Translations under genes and position numbers: made by a program
Shown here: positions 15,833 to 26,200 of the stretch, piece by piece
Position numbering within the stretch: the first letter of the stretch is position 1
Layout of the letters: each line of letters starts with the position of its first letter
The notes under the pieces: model-generated
Database searches by the model: none
Seen by the model: the letters and a program-made list of their open reading frames with translations, nothing else
What the model was told of the DNA's origin: nothing
Assembly (NCBI GenBank): GCA_948443845.1
Contig: CAOJUE010000013.1
Span: forward strand, 1 to 53,517
DNA from: an uncultured Eubacteriales bacterium
GTDB taxonomy: Bacteria; Bacillota; Clostridia; TANB77; CAG-508
Length of the DNA: 53,517 bases
Direction of reading: 5' to 3'

Positions 15833-16433
15833 AAATGATTTTGAAAGAAGATAAGACAGCAGAAGTGATGTTGGTGTTGAAGGATAAATCATCTAAAGGA
15901 AATTCGATATCGAAAATGTAAAGAGTGTTATTAATTTGTAGCCAAGCAACTTGCAGGTAGAAGGCTTTGTTTAATGATTTATCTAAATAATGAAAACTGT
16001 AGGTGTAGGCTGAATTTCCATTGACAGATAATTCTTTGGTTTCAGACAAGTTCGAATGACTTTCAAAATTACTTAAAAAAGTAGCTTTATCTGCTTCGAG
16101 GATTTCAGATAGGGCTTGGTTTTGAATGGCATTTTCTCTTGTGATAAAAATATTTAACTGATTCTCGGAGCGAAGTTCCATTAAATATCCCAAATCTGAC
16201 TCGCAATTTTTTAAATTAAGTGCGTTTGAAAGTTCGACACGAATGGAATGATCTGGACTTTCAAAAACGGTTGTAGTTGAATTGGAATCCTGTTTTTCAG
16301 TTTCTTTATTTGGTGTAGAAATTTTGCGAGCAATTAGAAAAATAATCAAAACCAGTATCAATACAAGGATTGCTGATACAATGGCAACTTTTTTCTTATT
16401 CAATTGACGTGGTTCTTGGTAAAAATCGTACAT
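15831..16433 (-). CDS. Membrane-anchored extracytoplasmic protein of unknown function
   Basis: 200 residues. A basic N-terminus (QEPRQLNKKK) precedes one transmembrane helix at about 15-36 (VAIVSAILVLILVLIIFLIA), then a Ser/Thr linker, and a single alpha/beta domain: HSIRVELSNALNL, LNIFITRENAI, SAYTYSFHYLDKS, FYLQVAWLQINNTLYIFDIEF. The layout resembles extracytoplasmic PsbP-like or stress domains in Firmicutes, but I do not recognise a specific family. A 20-base perfect palindrome lies 27 bases upstream of the start and may be its operator. Confidence 0.6.
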   Translation of the reverse strand: MYDFYQEPRQLNKKKVAIVSAILVLILVLIIFLIARKISTPNKETEKQDSNSTTTVFESPDHSIRVELSNALNLKNCESDLGYLMELRSENQLNIFITRENAIQNQALSEILEADKATFLSNFESHSNLSETKELSVNGNSAYTYSFHYLDKSLNKAFYLQVAWLQINNTLYIFDIEFPLDDLSFNTNITSAVLSSFKII

Positions 16434-16459
16434 AGGTTATACCTCATTTTTTGTTTGAT

Positions 16460-16479
16460 AAATATACTATAGTATATTT
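16460..16479. promoter_or_regulatory. Perfect 20-base palindrome, candidate operator
   Basis: AAATATACTATAGTATATTT is a perfect 10+10 inverted repeat upstream of the minus-strand membrane protein and about 185 bases upstream of comM. Such symmetry is typical of a dimeric repressor site; the regulator is unknown. Confidence 0.4.
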
Positions 16480-16664
16480 GGTTACAAATTTCAAGAAGGT
16501 TTGCGAAATTTTTTAGTGTAAGAGCAAGAAAAATGTAAAAAACTATTGACAAACGTAAAACAACATGATACAATCCATTCAATTATTTCAAAAATGTTTA
16601 TTCTTATTTCGGTTCGAAATAAAAAAATCAAAAGGAAAATTTATTTTAAGAAAGGAGAGATAAT

Positions 16665-18185
16665 TTGTCATTATCAATCATAAAAAGTATGTCACTTCAG
16701 GGATTGGATGGTGTTCTGATTAATGTTGAAGTTGACATTTCTGCTGGAATGCCAAGTTGGGAAATTACTGGTTTGCCAGATGTTTCAATCCGTGAATCAA
16801 AGGAAAGAGTGAGGACTGCAATTAAAAATTGTGGATATGAAGTATTAAGCAGAAAATATATTATTAATTTATCACCAGCCAATATTAGAAAAGAAGGTTC
16901 TATGCTAGATTTAGCAATTGCAGTGGGAATTTTGCGTTCCATGGACGCAATCGAGGAGTGTAATTTAGAAAATACTGTCATTGTTGGAGAATTGTCGTTA
17001 AACGGCAAAATTAATAAAATTGATGGAATTTTACCAATTTGTGTGGAATCGCTAAAGTATGGAGTAAAAAGAGTGATGGTTCCCAAAGAAAATGCGAAAG
17101 AGGCTGCAATTGTCAGCGAATTGGAAGTCATTGGCGTGTCCAATTTGAAAGAAGTCATCCAGTTTTTAAATGGTGAAATTGAAATTAAAAGCGAGAAAGT
17201 AAATTTAGAGGAAATTTTAAAAAATAACAAAATAACAAAGTTAGATTTTTCGGAAGTAAAGGGACAAGAGACAATTAAAAGAGCGTTGGAAATTGCGGCA
17301 GCTGGAGGACATAATTGTTTAATGATTGGGACACCGGGTTCTGGGAAAACCATGATGGCAAGGCGTTTGCCAACCATTTTGCCGGATTTGACGTTTGAAG
17401 AATCACTTGAAATTAGCAAAATTCACAGTATTGCTGGCAAACTTGGAGAAAATACATTAGTAACTCAGCGACCATTTCGAAGTCCTCATCACACGATTTC
17501 AGCCAATGGCTTGATTGGTGGTGGGAAAATTCCCAAACCAGGAGAAATAAGTTTATCGCATTATGGTGTGTTGTTTTTAGATGAATTATTGGAATTTAAC
17601 CGAAATACATTGGAAGTTTTGCGTGGGCCTTTAGAAGATAGAGTGGTTACGATTAGCCGTGTTGGTGCGAGTTTAACGTATCCATGTAATTTTATGCTGG
17701 TGGCTAGTATGAATCCTTGTCCTTGTGGATATTTGGGAAGTAAAGAGCGCAAATGTAGTTGCACGCAAAAGCAAAAGGAAAATTATAAAGCTAAATTAAG
17801 TGGACCATTGCTAGATCGATTTGATATCCATATTCAAGTGCCAAGTGTGGATTATAAAAAGTTGGAAAGCAAAACCCACGAAAGTTCAGAAGATATTCGA
17901 AAAAGAGTTAATGAAGCAAGAAATGTGCAAATTCAGCGTTATCAAGACTTAGAAATCTTTTCAAATGCTGAGTTGACCCCCAAATTGGTTGAAAAATATT
18001 GTGCATTGGATCAAGAATGCAATGAAATTTTGAGTCAATCGTTTGAAAAGTTGAATTTGAGTGCGCGAGCCTATTCCAAAATCTTGAAAGTCGCAAGAAC
18101 GATTGCGGATTTGGACCATACAGAAAGCATTGAAAAAATTCATTTAATGGAAGCAATTCAGTATAGGAGTTTAGATAGAATATGA
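16665..18185 (+). CDS. comM: ComM/YifB-family Mg-chelatase-like AAA+ ATPase
   Basis: A hexameric AAA+ helicase that promotes branch migration during natural transformation in related bacteria. 506 aa: the N-terminal S5-like/Lon-type domain (DVSIRESKERVRTAIKNCGYE), Walker A at about residue 222 (GTPGSGKTMMARRLP), Walker B (GVLFLDELLEF), the sensor region MNPCPCGYLG with a Cys cluster, and the C-terminal Mg-chelatase helical domain. The start is TTG with AAAGGAGAG ideally placed. Its TGA overlaps the dprA ATG by four bases, implying translational coupling. No in-frame CGG. Confidence 0.9.
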   Translation: MSLSIIKSMSLQGLDGVLINVEVDISAGMPSWEITGLPDVSIRESKERVRTAIKNCGYEVLSRKYIINLSPANIRKEGSMLDLAIAVGILRSMDAIEECNLENTVIVGELSLNGKINKIDGILPICVESLKYGVKRVMVPKENAKEAAIVSELEVIGVSNLKEVIQFLNGEIEIKSEKVNLEEILKNNKITKLDFSEVKGQETIKRALEIAAAGGHNCLMIGTPGSGKTMMARRLPTILPDLTFEESLEISKIHSIAGKLGENTLVTQRPFRSPHHTISANGLIGGGKIPKPGEISLSHYGVLFLDELLEFNRNTLEVLRGPLEDRVVTISRVGASLTYPCNFMLVASMNPCPCGYLGSKERKCSCTQKQKENYKAKLSGPLLDRFDIHIQVPSVDYKKLESKTHESSEDIRKRVNEARNVQIQRYQDLEIFSNAELTPKLVEKYCALDQECNEILSQSFEKLNLSARAYSKILKVARTIADLDHTESIEKIHLMEAIQYRSLDRI

Positions 18186-19062
18186 GAGAAATGCAAGAAA
18201 TAAATATCAATGATGAGATTTTTCCAGAAAAATTAAGGAAAATCAAGAATCCGCCAGCGAAATTGTATGTAATAGGAAATGTGGAATTGCTGGGGAAACC
18301 GAGTTTAGCAATTGTTGGAACGCGCCATATTACAGAATATGGTGTGAAGAACTGTGAATATTTTGCGCAAAAAATGGTGGAAGAAAATATTCCAGTGGTA
18401 AGTCGGCATGGCGATTGGGACCGATAGTGTGGCTCATCGAACGGTTTTGCAATATGGTGGAGAGACAATTGCGGTTTTGGGTGGCGGATTTGAACATATT
18501 TTTCCAAAGGAAAATTTGGGATTGTTTGAAAATATTGTTGAAAGAAATGGATTGGTAGTAACGGAATATCCACCTCAAGTTTCGGCAAAAAGTGAGCGAT
18601 TTTTGGAAAGAAATCGCATTGTGAGTGGCTTATCAGAAGGTGTTTTAATTATTGAGGCGGCGTACAGAAGTGGAACGAGTGTTACGGCAAAACTTGCGTA
18701 TAATCAAGGAAAAGTAGTTATGGCGCTGCCGGGAAGATTGGATGATCCTTATGGAGTGGGAGTCAATAAGTTGATTCAGGAAGGCGCCAAATTGGTTACC
18801 AATATGGAAGATGTACTGGGGCATTTTCCACAGTTTGTACATCATTTAGGGAAAACAAGCCAAGAAAAACAGATGACGTTTTGGGATGTAAAAGAAGAAT
18901 ATCAGGAGATTATGAAGATTTTGCAAAAACAAACATTATCGGCGCAGGAAATTATGCAAAAAACGAAAGAAAAGAATTTAAGGAAGACCTTGAATTTGCT
19001 GATGAATATGGAATTGGAAGGAATCATTACGCAGGAGATGGGGGTGCGGATATAGAATTTAG
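18182..19062 (+). CDS. dprA: DNA-processing protein DprA, needs +1 shift at CGG 18404 and probably 19047
   Basis: DprA/Smf loads RecA onto incoming single-stranded DNA. The joined protein is 292 aa. LAIVGTRHITEYGVK, then after the first CGG the conserved SGMAIGTDSVAHRTVL (Rossmann signature), VLGGGFEHIFPKEN, TEYPP, FLERNRIVSGLSEGVLIIEA, SGTSVTAKLA and GVNKLIQEGAKLV are all present. Zero frame breaks at AGT CGG CAT, giving SRHGDWDR-stop; skipping the C gives VVSGMAIGTD. A second in-frame CGG at 19047 lies just before the TAG at 19053-19055. Skipping its C changes the end from GVRI to GVGYRI, matching the small C-terminal GxxY of the family, and moves the stop to 19060-19062. It overlaps comM by four bases and lies 12 bases before yraN. 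Confidence 0.87.
18404..18407 (+). other. CGGC +1 recoding site in dprA
   Basis: Zero frame GTA AGT CGG CAT GGC runs to a stop within seven codons. Dropping the C gives AGT GGC ATG GCG, Ser-Gly-Met-Ala, the DprA core motif. Confidence 0.8.
19047..19050 (+). other. Second CGGA site at the dprA C-terminus
   Basis: Zero frame gives GTG CGG ATA TAG. Dropping the C gives GTG GGA TAT AGA ATT TAG, adding the Tyr usual at the DprA C-terminus. The evidence is weaker than at the first site because both readings give a complete protein. Confidence 0.5.
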
Positions 19063-19074
19063 AAAGGAAATTAA

Positions 19075-19428
19075 ATGACAAACACACAATTAGGGCAAAA
19101 AGGCGAAAAAGTAGCAAGTAAATATTTGGAAAAATTGGGTTATACGATAGTTTCTAGAAATTATAAATGTTCGTATGGAGAAATTGATATTATAGCAAAA
19201 GATAAAAATGAGCTGGTTTTTGTCGAAGTGAAAACAAGATGTTCGAAAAAATATGGTGAGGCTCGTGAGGCGGTCAATGAATATAAAAAGAAGCATATTA
19301 AAAAGGCGTCAACATATTATATTTATAAACATCGATTGGAAAATGAATTAGTTCGTTTTGATGTGATTGAAGTATATGTTAAAGAAAATGAATGTTATAT
19401 CAAGCAAATCAAAAATACGTTATGGTAA
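19075..19428 (+). CDS. yraN: YraN/UPF0102 family endonuclease-like protein
   Basis: 117 residues with the UPF0102 restriction-endonuclease-fold motifs: GQKGEKVASKYLEKLGY, RNYKCSYGEIDIIAKD and ELVFVEVKTR, which hold the Asp and ExK metal-binding residues. The function is uncertain in all species; the gene commonly sits by dprA, and here it follows dprA by 12 bases. GAAAGGAAATTAA precedes the ATG. Probably part of a comM-dprA-yraN operon. No in-frame CGG. Confidence 0.88.
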   Translation: MTNTQLGQKGEKVASKYLEKLGYTIVSRNYKCSYGEIDIIAKDKNELVFVEVKTRCSKKYGEAREAVNEYKKKHIKKASTYYIYKHRLENELVRFDVIEVYVKENECYIKQIKNTLW

Positions 19429-19471
19429 GGAAAATGTTACCAAAAAGAAATATTTCAATTGTGTAACATTC

Positions 19472-19500
19472 TTGTCAAGTAGGGGGGATTTTGATATAAT
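19472..19500 (+). promoter_or_regulatory. Promoter for the ABC exporter pair
   Basis: TTGTCA, 17-base spacer containing a G run, then TATAAT, 32 bases before the start codon. Confidence 0.65.
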
Positions 19501-19532
19501 TTATGCAAGTATTAAGTCTTAGGGAGAAACAA

Positions 19533-21275
19533 ATGAAAAATATGATTGTAAAAATATTAAAAAAATATAAACTACAATTTGCCATTGTGTGGGGATTTAT
19601 TGCAATTAACATGTATCTGATTACGGTTCCACCACAAATTATTGGTAAAATTGTGGATTTACTATATAATATTGAGGAAAATAAAAATTTAATTATCACA
19701 CAAGTTATTTGGTTAATCGCAACTGCAGTTGGTTTGCTGTTTACTAGATTGCCTTGGCGATATGGCGTGGGAATCATTGCTCGTGGGTTTGAGAAGGATT
19801 TTAAGAATAAATTATTTGACCAATTTATGAAAATCAAAATGACGAGTTTGCAAAATATTAAAAATGGGGAATTGATGTCATATTTTACGAAAGATATTGG
19901 CGAAATCAGAGTTTTTCTATATCGTTTAACTTCACTTGGCTCGAGAATTATGATAATTTTTATCATTGTAACCTACAAAATGATTTCAGGCGTTAATCTA
20001 AAATTAACTTTGGTGACAATGTGTCCTATTATTGTTACTAGTTTTTTGGTAGTCATGATTAAAAAATACGTTGAAAAAAGTTTTAAAAAATCGCAAAAAT
20101 ATTACACTGAATTATCAGAATTTGTGCAAGAAAGCACGGATAGTATTAAAACTACAAAAGCCTATTCAGGTGAAGTAAGTCAATTAAAAGAATTTATCCG
20201 AAGAAATAAGTTGCTAAAGGAAGCCAATAATGCAGTAGATGTCCATTCTACCTTATTGACTACTTGTGTTAATATTTGCTTTGGATTGTGTTACGGAATT
20301 TCTTTGATTTATGGCTCCAAATTAGTTTTAGAGGGAAATATCACAACAGGAGAATTTATCGCATTTAATGGATATATTGGCTTATTTGTTGGACCAGTAT
20401 CTTGGATTCCAGGAATTATATCAAGATTTAAAAGAGCCCAGATTTCATATCGACGATTGGAAAAAGTGTTTGATTTGGAAAGAGAGAAAATATCGATTCG
20501 AGAAGAAAGAAACGCCAATACAATATCAGGTGATATTGTGATTACTGATTTAACGTATAACTATACACAAAACATCGAAGTTGCCTTAAATCACATCAAC
20601 CTTGAAATCAAAGAAGGGGAAACCTTAGGAATTATCGGGACAATTGGAAGCGGAAAAACAACATTAATGAATTTACTATTAAAATTGTATCCCGTTCCGA
20701 ATGGAAAAATTAGTATTGGTGGTGTGGATATTAATGATATTCCGCTAAATGTTTTAAGAAGAAGCATTTGCTATATCACACAAGATTCGTTCTTATTTTC
20801 TAGTACATTAAAAGACAATATTAGTTTATTTCGAGATGATTTTAAAGATGACGAGATCATCGAAAGTACCAGAAATGCTATGATTCACGATGACATTGGC
20901 AAAATGAATGAAGGAATTTATACCAGACTTGGTGAGCAAGGAGTTGATTTGTCTGGTGGTCAAAAACAAAGAATTGTGATTTCAAGAGCCTTTTTACAAA
21001 AAAGTAATATTGTCATTTTTGACGACACATTTTGTGCCCTAGATAATCGAACAGAAGAAGCACTATTAAAAAACATAAAAGAATTAACAAAAGGAAAAAC
21101 GTGTATTATTATATCCAACAGAATTTCAGATATCAAAGATGCGGATAAAATTATTGTATTAGACGAAGGAAATATGATAGAAGCAGGAAATCATGAATCT
21201 TTAATTAATCGAAGAGGATTATATAGTAAACTGTATAAGCAACAGTCTTCGAAAGAAGAAACAATGTTAGGTTAG
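19533..21275 (+). CDS. ABC multidrug-type exporter half-transporter, subunit 1
   Basis: 580 aa, six transmembrane helices in about the first 300 residues followed by one nucleotide-binding domain. Walker A is GTIGSGKTT, the signature is intact (LSGGQKQRIVISRAF), and Walker B is IVIFDDTFCALD, with Asp where the catalytic Glu normally sits. A missing catalytic Glu here and a changed signature in the partner are what one expects in heterodimeric exporters with one degenerate ATP site (BmrCD/TM287-288 type). AGGGAGA lies before the chosen ATG; an earlier in-frame ATG at 19503 has no ribosome binding site and lies at the expected transcription start. The partner gene follows after 10 bases. Substrate unknown. 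Confidence 0.9.
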   Translation: MKNMIVKILKKYKLQFAIVWGFIAINMYLITVPPQIIGKIVDLLYNIEENKNLIITQVIWLIATAVGLLFTRLPWRYGVGIIARGFEKDFKNKLFDQFMKIKMTSLQNIKNGELMSYFTKDIGEIRVFLYRLTSLGSRIMIIFIIVTYKMISGVNLKLTLVTMCPIIVTSFLVVMIKKYVEKSFKKSQKYYTELSEFVQESTDSIKTTKAYSGEVSQLKEFIRRNKLLKEANNAVDVHSTLLTTCVNICFGLCYGISLIYGSKLVLEGNITTGEFIAFNGYIGLFVGPVSWIPGIISRFKRAQISYRRLEKVFDLEREKISIREERNANTISGDIVITDLTYNYTQNIEVALNHINLEIKEGETLGIIGTIGSGKTTLMNLLLKLYPVPNGKISIGGVDINDIPLNVLRRSICYITQDSFLFSSTLKDNISLFRDDFKDDEIIESTRNAMIHDDIGKMNEGIYTRLGEQGVDLSGGQKQRIVISRAFLQKSNIVIFDDTFCALDNRTEEALLKNIKELTKGKTCIIISNRISDIKDADKIIVLDEGNMIEAGNHESLINRRGLYSKLYKQQSSKEETMLG

Positions 21276-21285
21276 GAGAAAACAA

Positions 21286-23031
21286 ATGAAAAGCAAAACT
21301 TTATCGAGAGTCAGGGAACTGGCAAAACCGCACAAAAAAACAATTATGACCACTTCCATTTTATCGCTTATCATTGGTGCTGGCGAAATTATCAAACCAT
21401 ATTTGCTGGAAATTGCGATTGATGATTATATCGCCCAAGGAATTTTTCAAAAGGGAAGCATTACAGTTGGAATGATTGGAGCGTTTTATATTGCGATTGT
21501 GTTGTTAGGAAATTTTATTGATTTTATTACAACAACAACGGTCAATATGTTAGGCGAGGAAGTTATTTACACATTAAGAAATAAGTTATTTAAGTTTACG
21601 CAAAATACGAGTATATCATTTCATGATAAAACTTCGGCAGGAAAATTGTTCGTCAGAATTACAAATGATGTAGAAGACATTTCTACTTTGTTTAAAGATG
21701 TTGTGGCAACAATTGTAAAGGATATTATTTTAATTCTGGCAATTGCAGTCATCATGCTATATTTCAATAGCAAATTGGGCGTATTATCCTTTATCGTTGT
21801 TCCTTTCATTATTCTATTTTCAATGACATTGACAGCAATTTTACATAAACAATATGATGTTTCTAAAGTAATTCGAACGAATTTGAATACGTTTTTAGCA
21901 GAATCGATTTATGGTGCTAAGATTATAAAAGTATTTAATATTCAAAGAGAGAAACAAAAACAGTGTGAAACCTTTACCAGAGATTTTTGCAAAGCAAGAG
22001 TAAAAACAGGTTTTATTGAAGGATTATTACCAGCATTAATGACGGTTTTAGAAAATGTAGGAATTGCGATTATTGTGGTTGCATGTACCAATCATATTTG
22101 GGGAATTGCATTGGAAGTTGGCTTCATTTATGCATTCATATCGTATATCAAACAAATCTTTGAGCCAATTAATCGAATTATAGAAAATATCGAAACGGTG
22201 CAAGAAGCGTTTGTTTCAATTGACAAAATATACGATATTTTAGACCAAAAGGAGTATTTGGAAGATTTTGAATCAGGAGTGGAACTAAAAGAAGTCAAAG
22301 GCAAAATTGAATTCAAACATGTGTGGTTTTCTTATGATAACGGAGAAAATTGGATTTTGAAAGATGTTAGTTTTACCATTAATCCGGGCGAAAGTATTGC
22401 GCTTGTTGGAAAAACGGGTTCTGGAAAAACGACGATTACGAATTTAATCAATCGATTTTACGATATCCAAAAGGGCGAAATTTTGCTAGATGGTGTTAAT
22501 ATTAAAGACATTAATTTACGAAGTTTGAGAAGCAACATTGGCATTATCTTGCAAGACCCATTTATTTTTGCAAAAAGCATTAAGGAAAATATTAAATTGT
22601 ACAAAAATTTGTCAGATGAAGATATTGGCGAAGCCATCGAACTTGCATCAGCGGACGAATTTATCAATTCTTTACCAGAAGGAATGGAGGCAATTGCCAA
22701 TGAAAGAGGAAATTCGTATTCCGAAGGACAAAAGCAATTAATTGCTTTTGCACGAGTATTTGCCAACAATCCAAACATTTTTGTTTTAGACGAAGCAACA
22801 GCCAATATTGATACTTATACAGAAAGTTTAATTCAAAAATCCATTGACAGATTGTCAGCCAACAAAACTTCTATTTTTATTGCGCATCGCTTATCAACGA
22901 TTGTGAATGTGGATAAAATTATCGTGCTAAGTGATGGCGAAATCGTGGAAGAGGGAAATCATGAAGAATTGCTACAAACAGGCGGATATTATTCGAAACT
23001 TTATAATGCTTATTATGAAAGTTTGGGCTAG
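21286..23031 (+). CDS. ABC multidrug-type exporter half-transporter, subunit 2
   Basis: 581 aa, transmembrane domain then a nucleotide-binding domain. Walker A GKTGSGKTT and Walker B IFVLDEATANID are canonical with the catalytic Glu, but the signature is YSEGQKQ instead of LSGGQ. Combined with subunit 1 this gives one competent and one degenerate ATP site, supporting a heterodimer. TAGGAGAA precedes the ATG. The two genes form a two-gene operon with no regulator adjacent. No in-frame CGG in either subunit. Confidence 0.9.
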   Translation: MKSKTLSRVRELAKPHKKTIMTTSILSLIIGAGEIIKPYLLEIAIDDYIAQGIFQKGSITVGMIGAFYIAIVLLGNFIDFITTTTVNMLGEEVIYTLRNKLFKFTQNTSISFHDKTSAGKLFVRITNDVEDISTLFKDVVATIVKDIILILAIAVIMLYFNSKLGVLSFIVVPFIILFSMTLTAILHKQYDVSKVIRTNLNTFLAESIYGAKIIKVFNIQREKQKQCETFTRDFCKARVKTGFIEGLLPALMTVLENVGIAIIVVACTNHIWGIALEVGFIYAFISYIKQIFEPINRIIENIETVQEAFVSIDKIYDILDQKEYLEDFESGVELKEVKGKIEFKHVWFSYDNGENWILKDVSFTINPGESIALVGKTGSGKTTITNLINRFYDIQKGEILLDGVNIKDINLRSLRSNIGIILQDPFIFAKSIKENIKLYKNLSDEDIGEAIELASADEFINSLPEGMEAIANERGNSYSEGQKQLIAFARVFANNPNIFVLDEATANIDTYTESLIQKSIDRLSANKTSIFIAHRLSTIVNVDKIIVLSDGEIVEEGNHEELLQTGGYYSKLYNAYYESLG

Positions 23032-23057
23032 AAATGTGAAACAACAGCTGTAGATTC

Positions 23058-23086
23058 TTGACATTTTATCAAATTTATGGTATAAT
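23058..23086 (+). promoter_or_regulatory. Consensus promoter in front of a short hairpin transcript
   Basis: TTGACA, 17 bases ending ATGG, then TATAAT. A terminator hairpin begins about 10 bases after the -10, so the product would be a very short RNA rather than an mRNA. Confidence 0.7.
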
Positions 23087-23092
23087 AGTTAT

Positions 23093-23136
23093 GTTAAAAA
23101 TAGGAATAATACCCAAAAGGATTCCTATTTTTTTAT
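23093..23136 (+). ncRNA. Candidate very short RNA or abortive leader (promoter plus immediate terminator)
   Basis: After a consensus promoter, AAAATAGGAAT (23097-23107) pairs with ATTCCTATTTT (23121-23131) and runs into a T tract. The predicted transcript is only about 40-45 nt. There is no ORF. A similar arrangement with a related TAGGAA/TTCCTA stem is found at 9356-9420. It could be an sRNA, an attenuator for the large gene downstream, or the terminator of the ABC operon with a chance promoter. Confidence 0.4.
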
Positions 23137-23214
23137 TTTTCTAAAAAATTATTTTAAAATCCTTTTCTTCAAGAAGATTTTTTTGTCAAAAAAACACAAA
23201 ATGACTTGCTTTTT

Positions 23215-23243
23215 TTGACAAAATGTTATATACTTAATATAAG
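23215..23243 (+). promoter_or_regulatory. Promoter for the large surface protein gene
   Basis: TTGACA, 17 bases, TATAAG, 34 bases before the chosen start codon. Confidence 0.6.
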
Positions 23244-23277
23244 TATAAATGTTTTTATGAAAAAGGATGGTAAAGAT

Positions 23278-26200
23278 ATGATAAAAGAGAAAATTTTAAA
23301 AATTGCAACAGCAGCTACTTGTATTGCAACACTAATCATGCCACATACAAGTGTTGTACTTGCCGCAGCATTGACTAATAAAACGCCGAACGAAACCAAT
23401 ACAGTCCGATTAATTTCGTCAGAATATCACGAAGGTGGCGAAGAATCCAGTCAAAGTCTGCCAAACGAGTTGCTCGATAATTATGATATGCACTCCTATA
23501 AATACACATTTGGCGGAGCCAACACAGGAACGCATATCTTAAAAGTATTAAGAGAAGACGATAAGACTCCTTCTGGAACATTTGCATTTTCCGATGCTTT
23601 CTATTGTTTGAATGGAAATAAATCTTTCCCAACCATCAATGGAGCCATTGAATATAATCGCACGATTGCAGACTTCTTCGAGGAAAATCCATCAACTCTT
23701 AACTTAAGCCAAGAAAATTACAATTCGCTATGCTGGTTGCTAGACAACCTATATCTAAGAAAACAAATGACTTCGGAACAAAGAGCTGTTTTAAAAGATG
23801 CTTTAATTGAAAATGCTTTCCAAAAAATATTACAAGTTGAAGCAGAAGATCGACCAACCATTGATGAAATCAAATCCATTTTAACCGATGATGATATCGA
23901 AGTCATTCAGCAATGGGCAATTTGGTATTTCACGAATTATGGCGAAAAAACTTTGCAAGATGTTCCATTTACAAACGAAGACAAAACATTGCCAACGATT
24001 GATTTAACCAATATTCAATTAAACACAGATTCGATGCCAAATATTCCAGGAAACCCAAGATATCAATATTGTACAATGTTATATCAATATTTAGTAAATG
24101 AAGCATTAGCACACAAAACAGAAGAATTTACAAGAGGAACAGCAACTTATCCTACAATCGCAAACAAAAATGCAACCTATACCATAGAAGGCGATAACTA
24201 CAAAGTAGGACCTTTCAAAATCACAGCGCCATCTTCGAATTTATCATCAAGTGATTACCAAATTACTTTAACAAACGAAACTAGTGAATTACTTAGCACA
24301 GCGTATACCATAAAAGATGCAAACGGAAATGTAATCAACAAAAAAATAAATGAAATTTTTGACCAAGATTACTACATTTATTTGCCAACCACAAACGATG
24401 TTAAAAATTTAAAATTAAATTTATCTTACACAAAATTTGGAACCAAAGCTTCTGTCTGGACAGCAGGCGATGCCAAATATCAACCATTAGTGTTACTGAC
24501 TAAAGAAGGTGACACAGTAACAGACAGCGTTTCCGTAGAAATTAATCCAATTTATGACTTAGCGCTAAGAAAATACATTATCGCTGTAAACGACACCGAA
24601 ATTACAAACAGAACGCCACAAGTAGACATTTCAGGTTTACGCGATGGTTCAAACACAACAGCAGTTTACAAACACAGAAAAGACCCTGTAGAAGTAAAAG
24701 TGGGAGATACGGTAACTTATCGAATTACAGTTTATAATGAAGGAAATGTAGAAGCCAAAGTTTCAGAAATTGTAGATTACTTGCCAGCAGGTTTGGAACT
24801 TGCAACCGATAACGAAATCAACAACAATTTTGGTTGGACAATTTCAGAAAATGGAACGGTTATTACAACCAAAGTAACAGAAGGCACAAGCATACCAGCA
24901 TTTGGAAATAGCTTACAAGGTACATATGTAGATGTTGTATGCAAAGTAACCGACAAAGCAACTTCAGGTGCCATTTTAACAAACATTGCAGAAATTAAAG
25001 CAGACAATATAAACGACAGAGATTCGAGCCCCGATTCATTAGCAAACAGAATTAGTTCAATTGATAAATCAACCTACACAGGTTCTGAAAATAAAGAAGA
25101 TTTATCGGATTCAAACTATTTCTACAAAGGCTCAGAAGATGATGACGATTTTGAAAAATTAATTGTCGCAGGAAAAGCATTTGATTTAAGCTTGCAAAAA
25201 TTCATCACAAAAGTAAATGGAAAAACAGTTACACCAAGTAGAGAACCAAAAGTAAATACAAACCCATTAAAAAACGGTTCAACCAATGCAGAATATACAA
25301 CCGTAAAAACACCAGTATTCGTTCAAAAAGGTGACATCGTAACTTACACCATTCGTGTCTACAACGAAGGCGAAGAAGATGGTTATGCAGAAAGCATTGC
25401 AGATTACTTGCCAGATGGACTTGGCTATTTAGTAAATTATAACGAAAATATCAATAACTATTGGGCAATTCCAACGGATTCTCAAGTCAATACTGTAAAA
25501 TTAAACCAAGTTGTGAACGGAACCAAAAACTTAAAAGTAACCGATTTCACAGGAGTAACAGACTTAAATAATGTAGATGTTGTCAAAGGTGCTGTTAAAT
25601 TAACATCAACTGCCTTAAACTCAAGCAAATCAGACAATTTAATCAAAGCCTTTGATGGTTCTGATAAATTATCTTACAAAGAGGTACAAATTACATGTAT
25701 TGTACTAGAAGACAGCAACTTAAGAAATATTGCAGAAATTACAAACGATTCTGATGCCAATAAAAATGAAGTAACAGACCGAGATTCAACACCAGATACA
25801 GTTGACCCAAACAACTATCCAGGAAATGACCAAAATCAAGATGACCACGATTATGAAATCTTAGTGATGAAAAAATTTGACTTGGCATTGCAAAAGTTTA
25901 TAACAGCAGTAAATGACAAAGAAATCAAAGACAGAGTTCCAAAGGTAAGTTTAGATGAAAACAAAAAAATAAAATATGAACATCCTGAAACAGCACTAGA
26001 AGTAAATCATGGAGATATCGTAACCTATACCATTCGAGTTTACAACGAAGGTGAAGTAGATGGTTATGCAGCCGAAATTAATGATGATATTCCAAACGGA
26101 TTAGAATTTGATAGCAACAATGAAATCAACAAAAAATATGGTTGGGTAATGGTTGATGCCAATGGAAATGTAACCAAAGATGCGTCCAAAGCAACCGAAA

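Noticed and set aside
16697..17419. A 240-residue minus-strand ORF
   Set aside because: It is the antisense shadow of comM, which has all family motifs; it has no ribosome binding site.
17908..18588. A 226-residue minus-strand ORF
   Set aside because: It is the antisense of the end of comM and the start of dprA. It only looks open across dprA because the true gene shifts frame there.
19475..19966. A 163-residue minus-strand ORF
   Set aside because: It is antisense to the first ABC subunit and its promoter.
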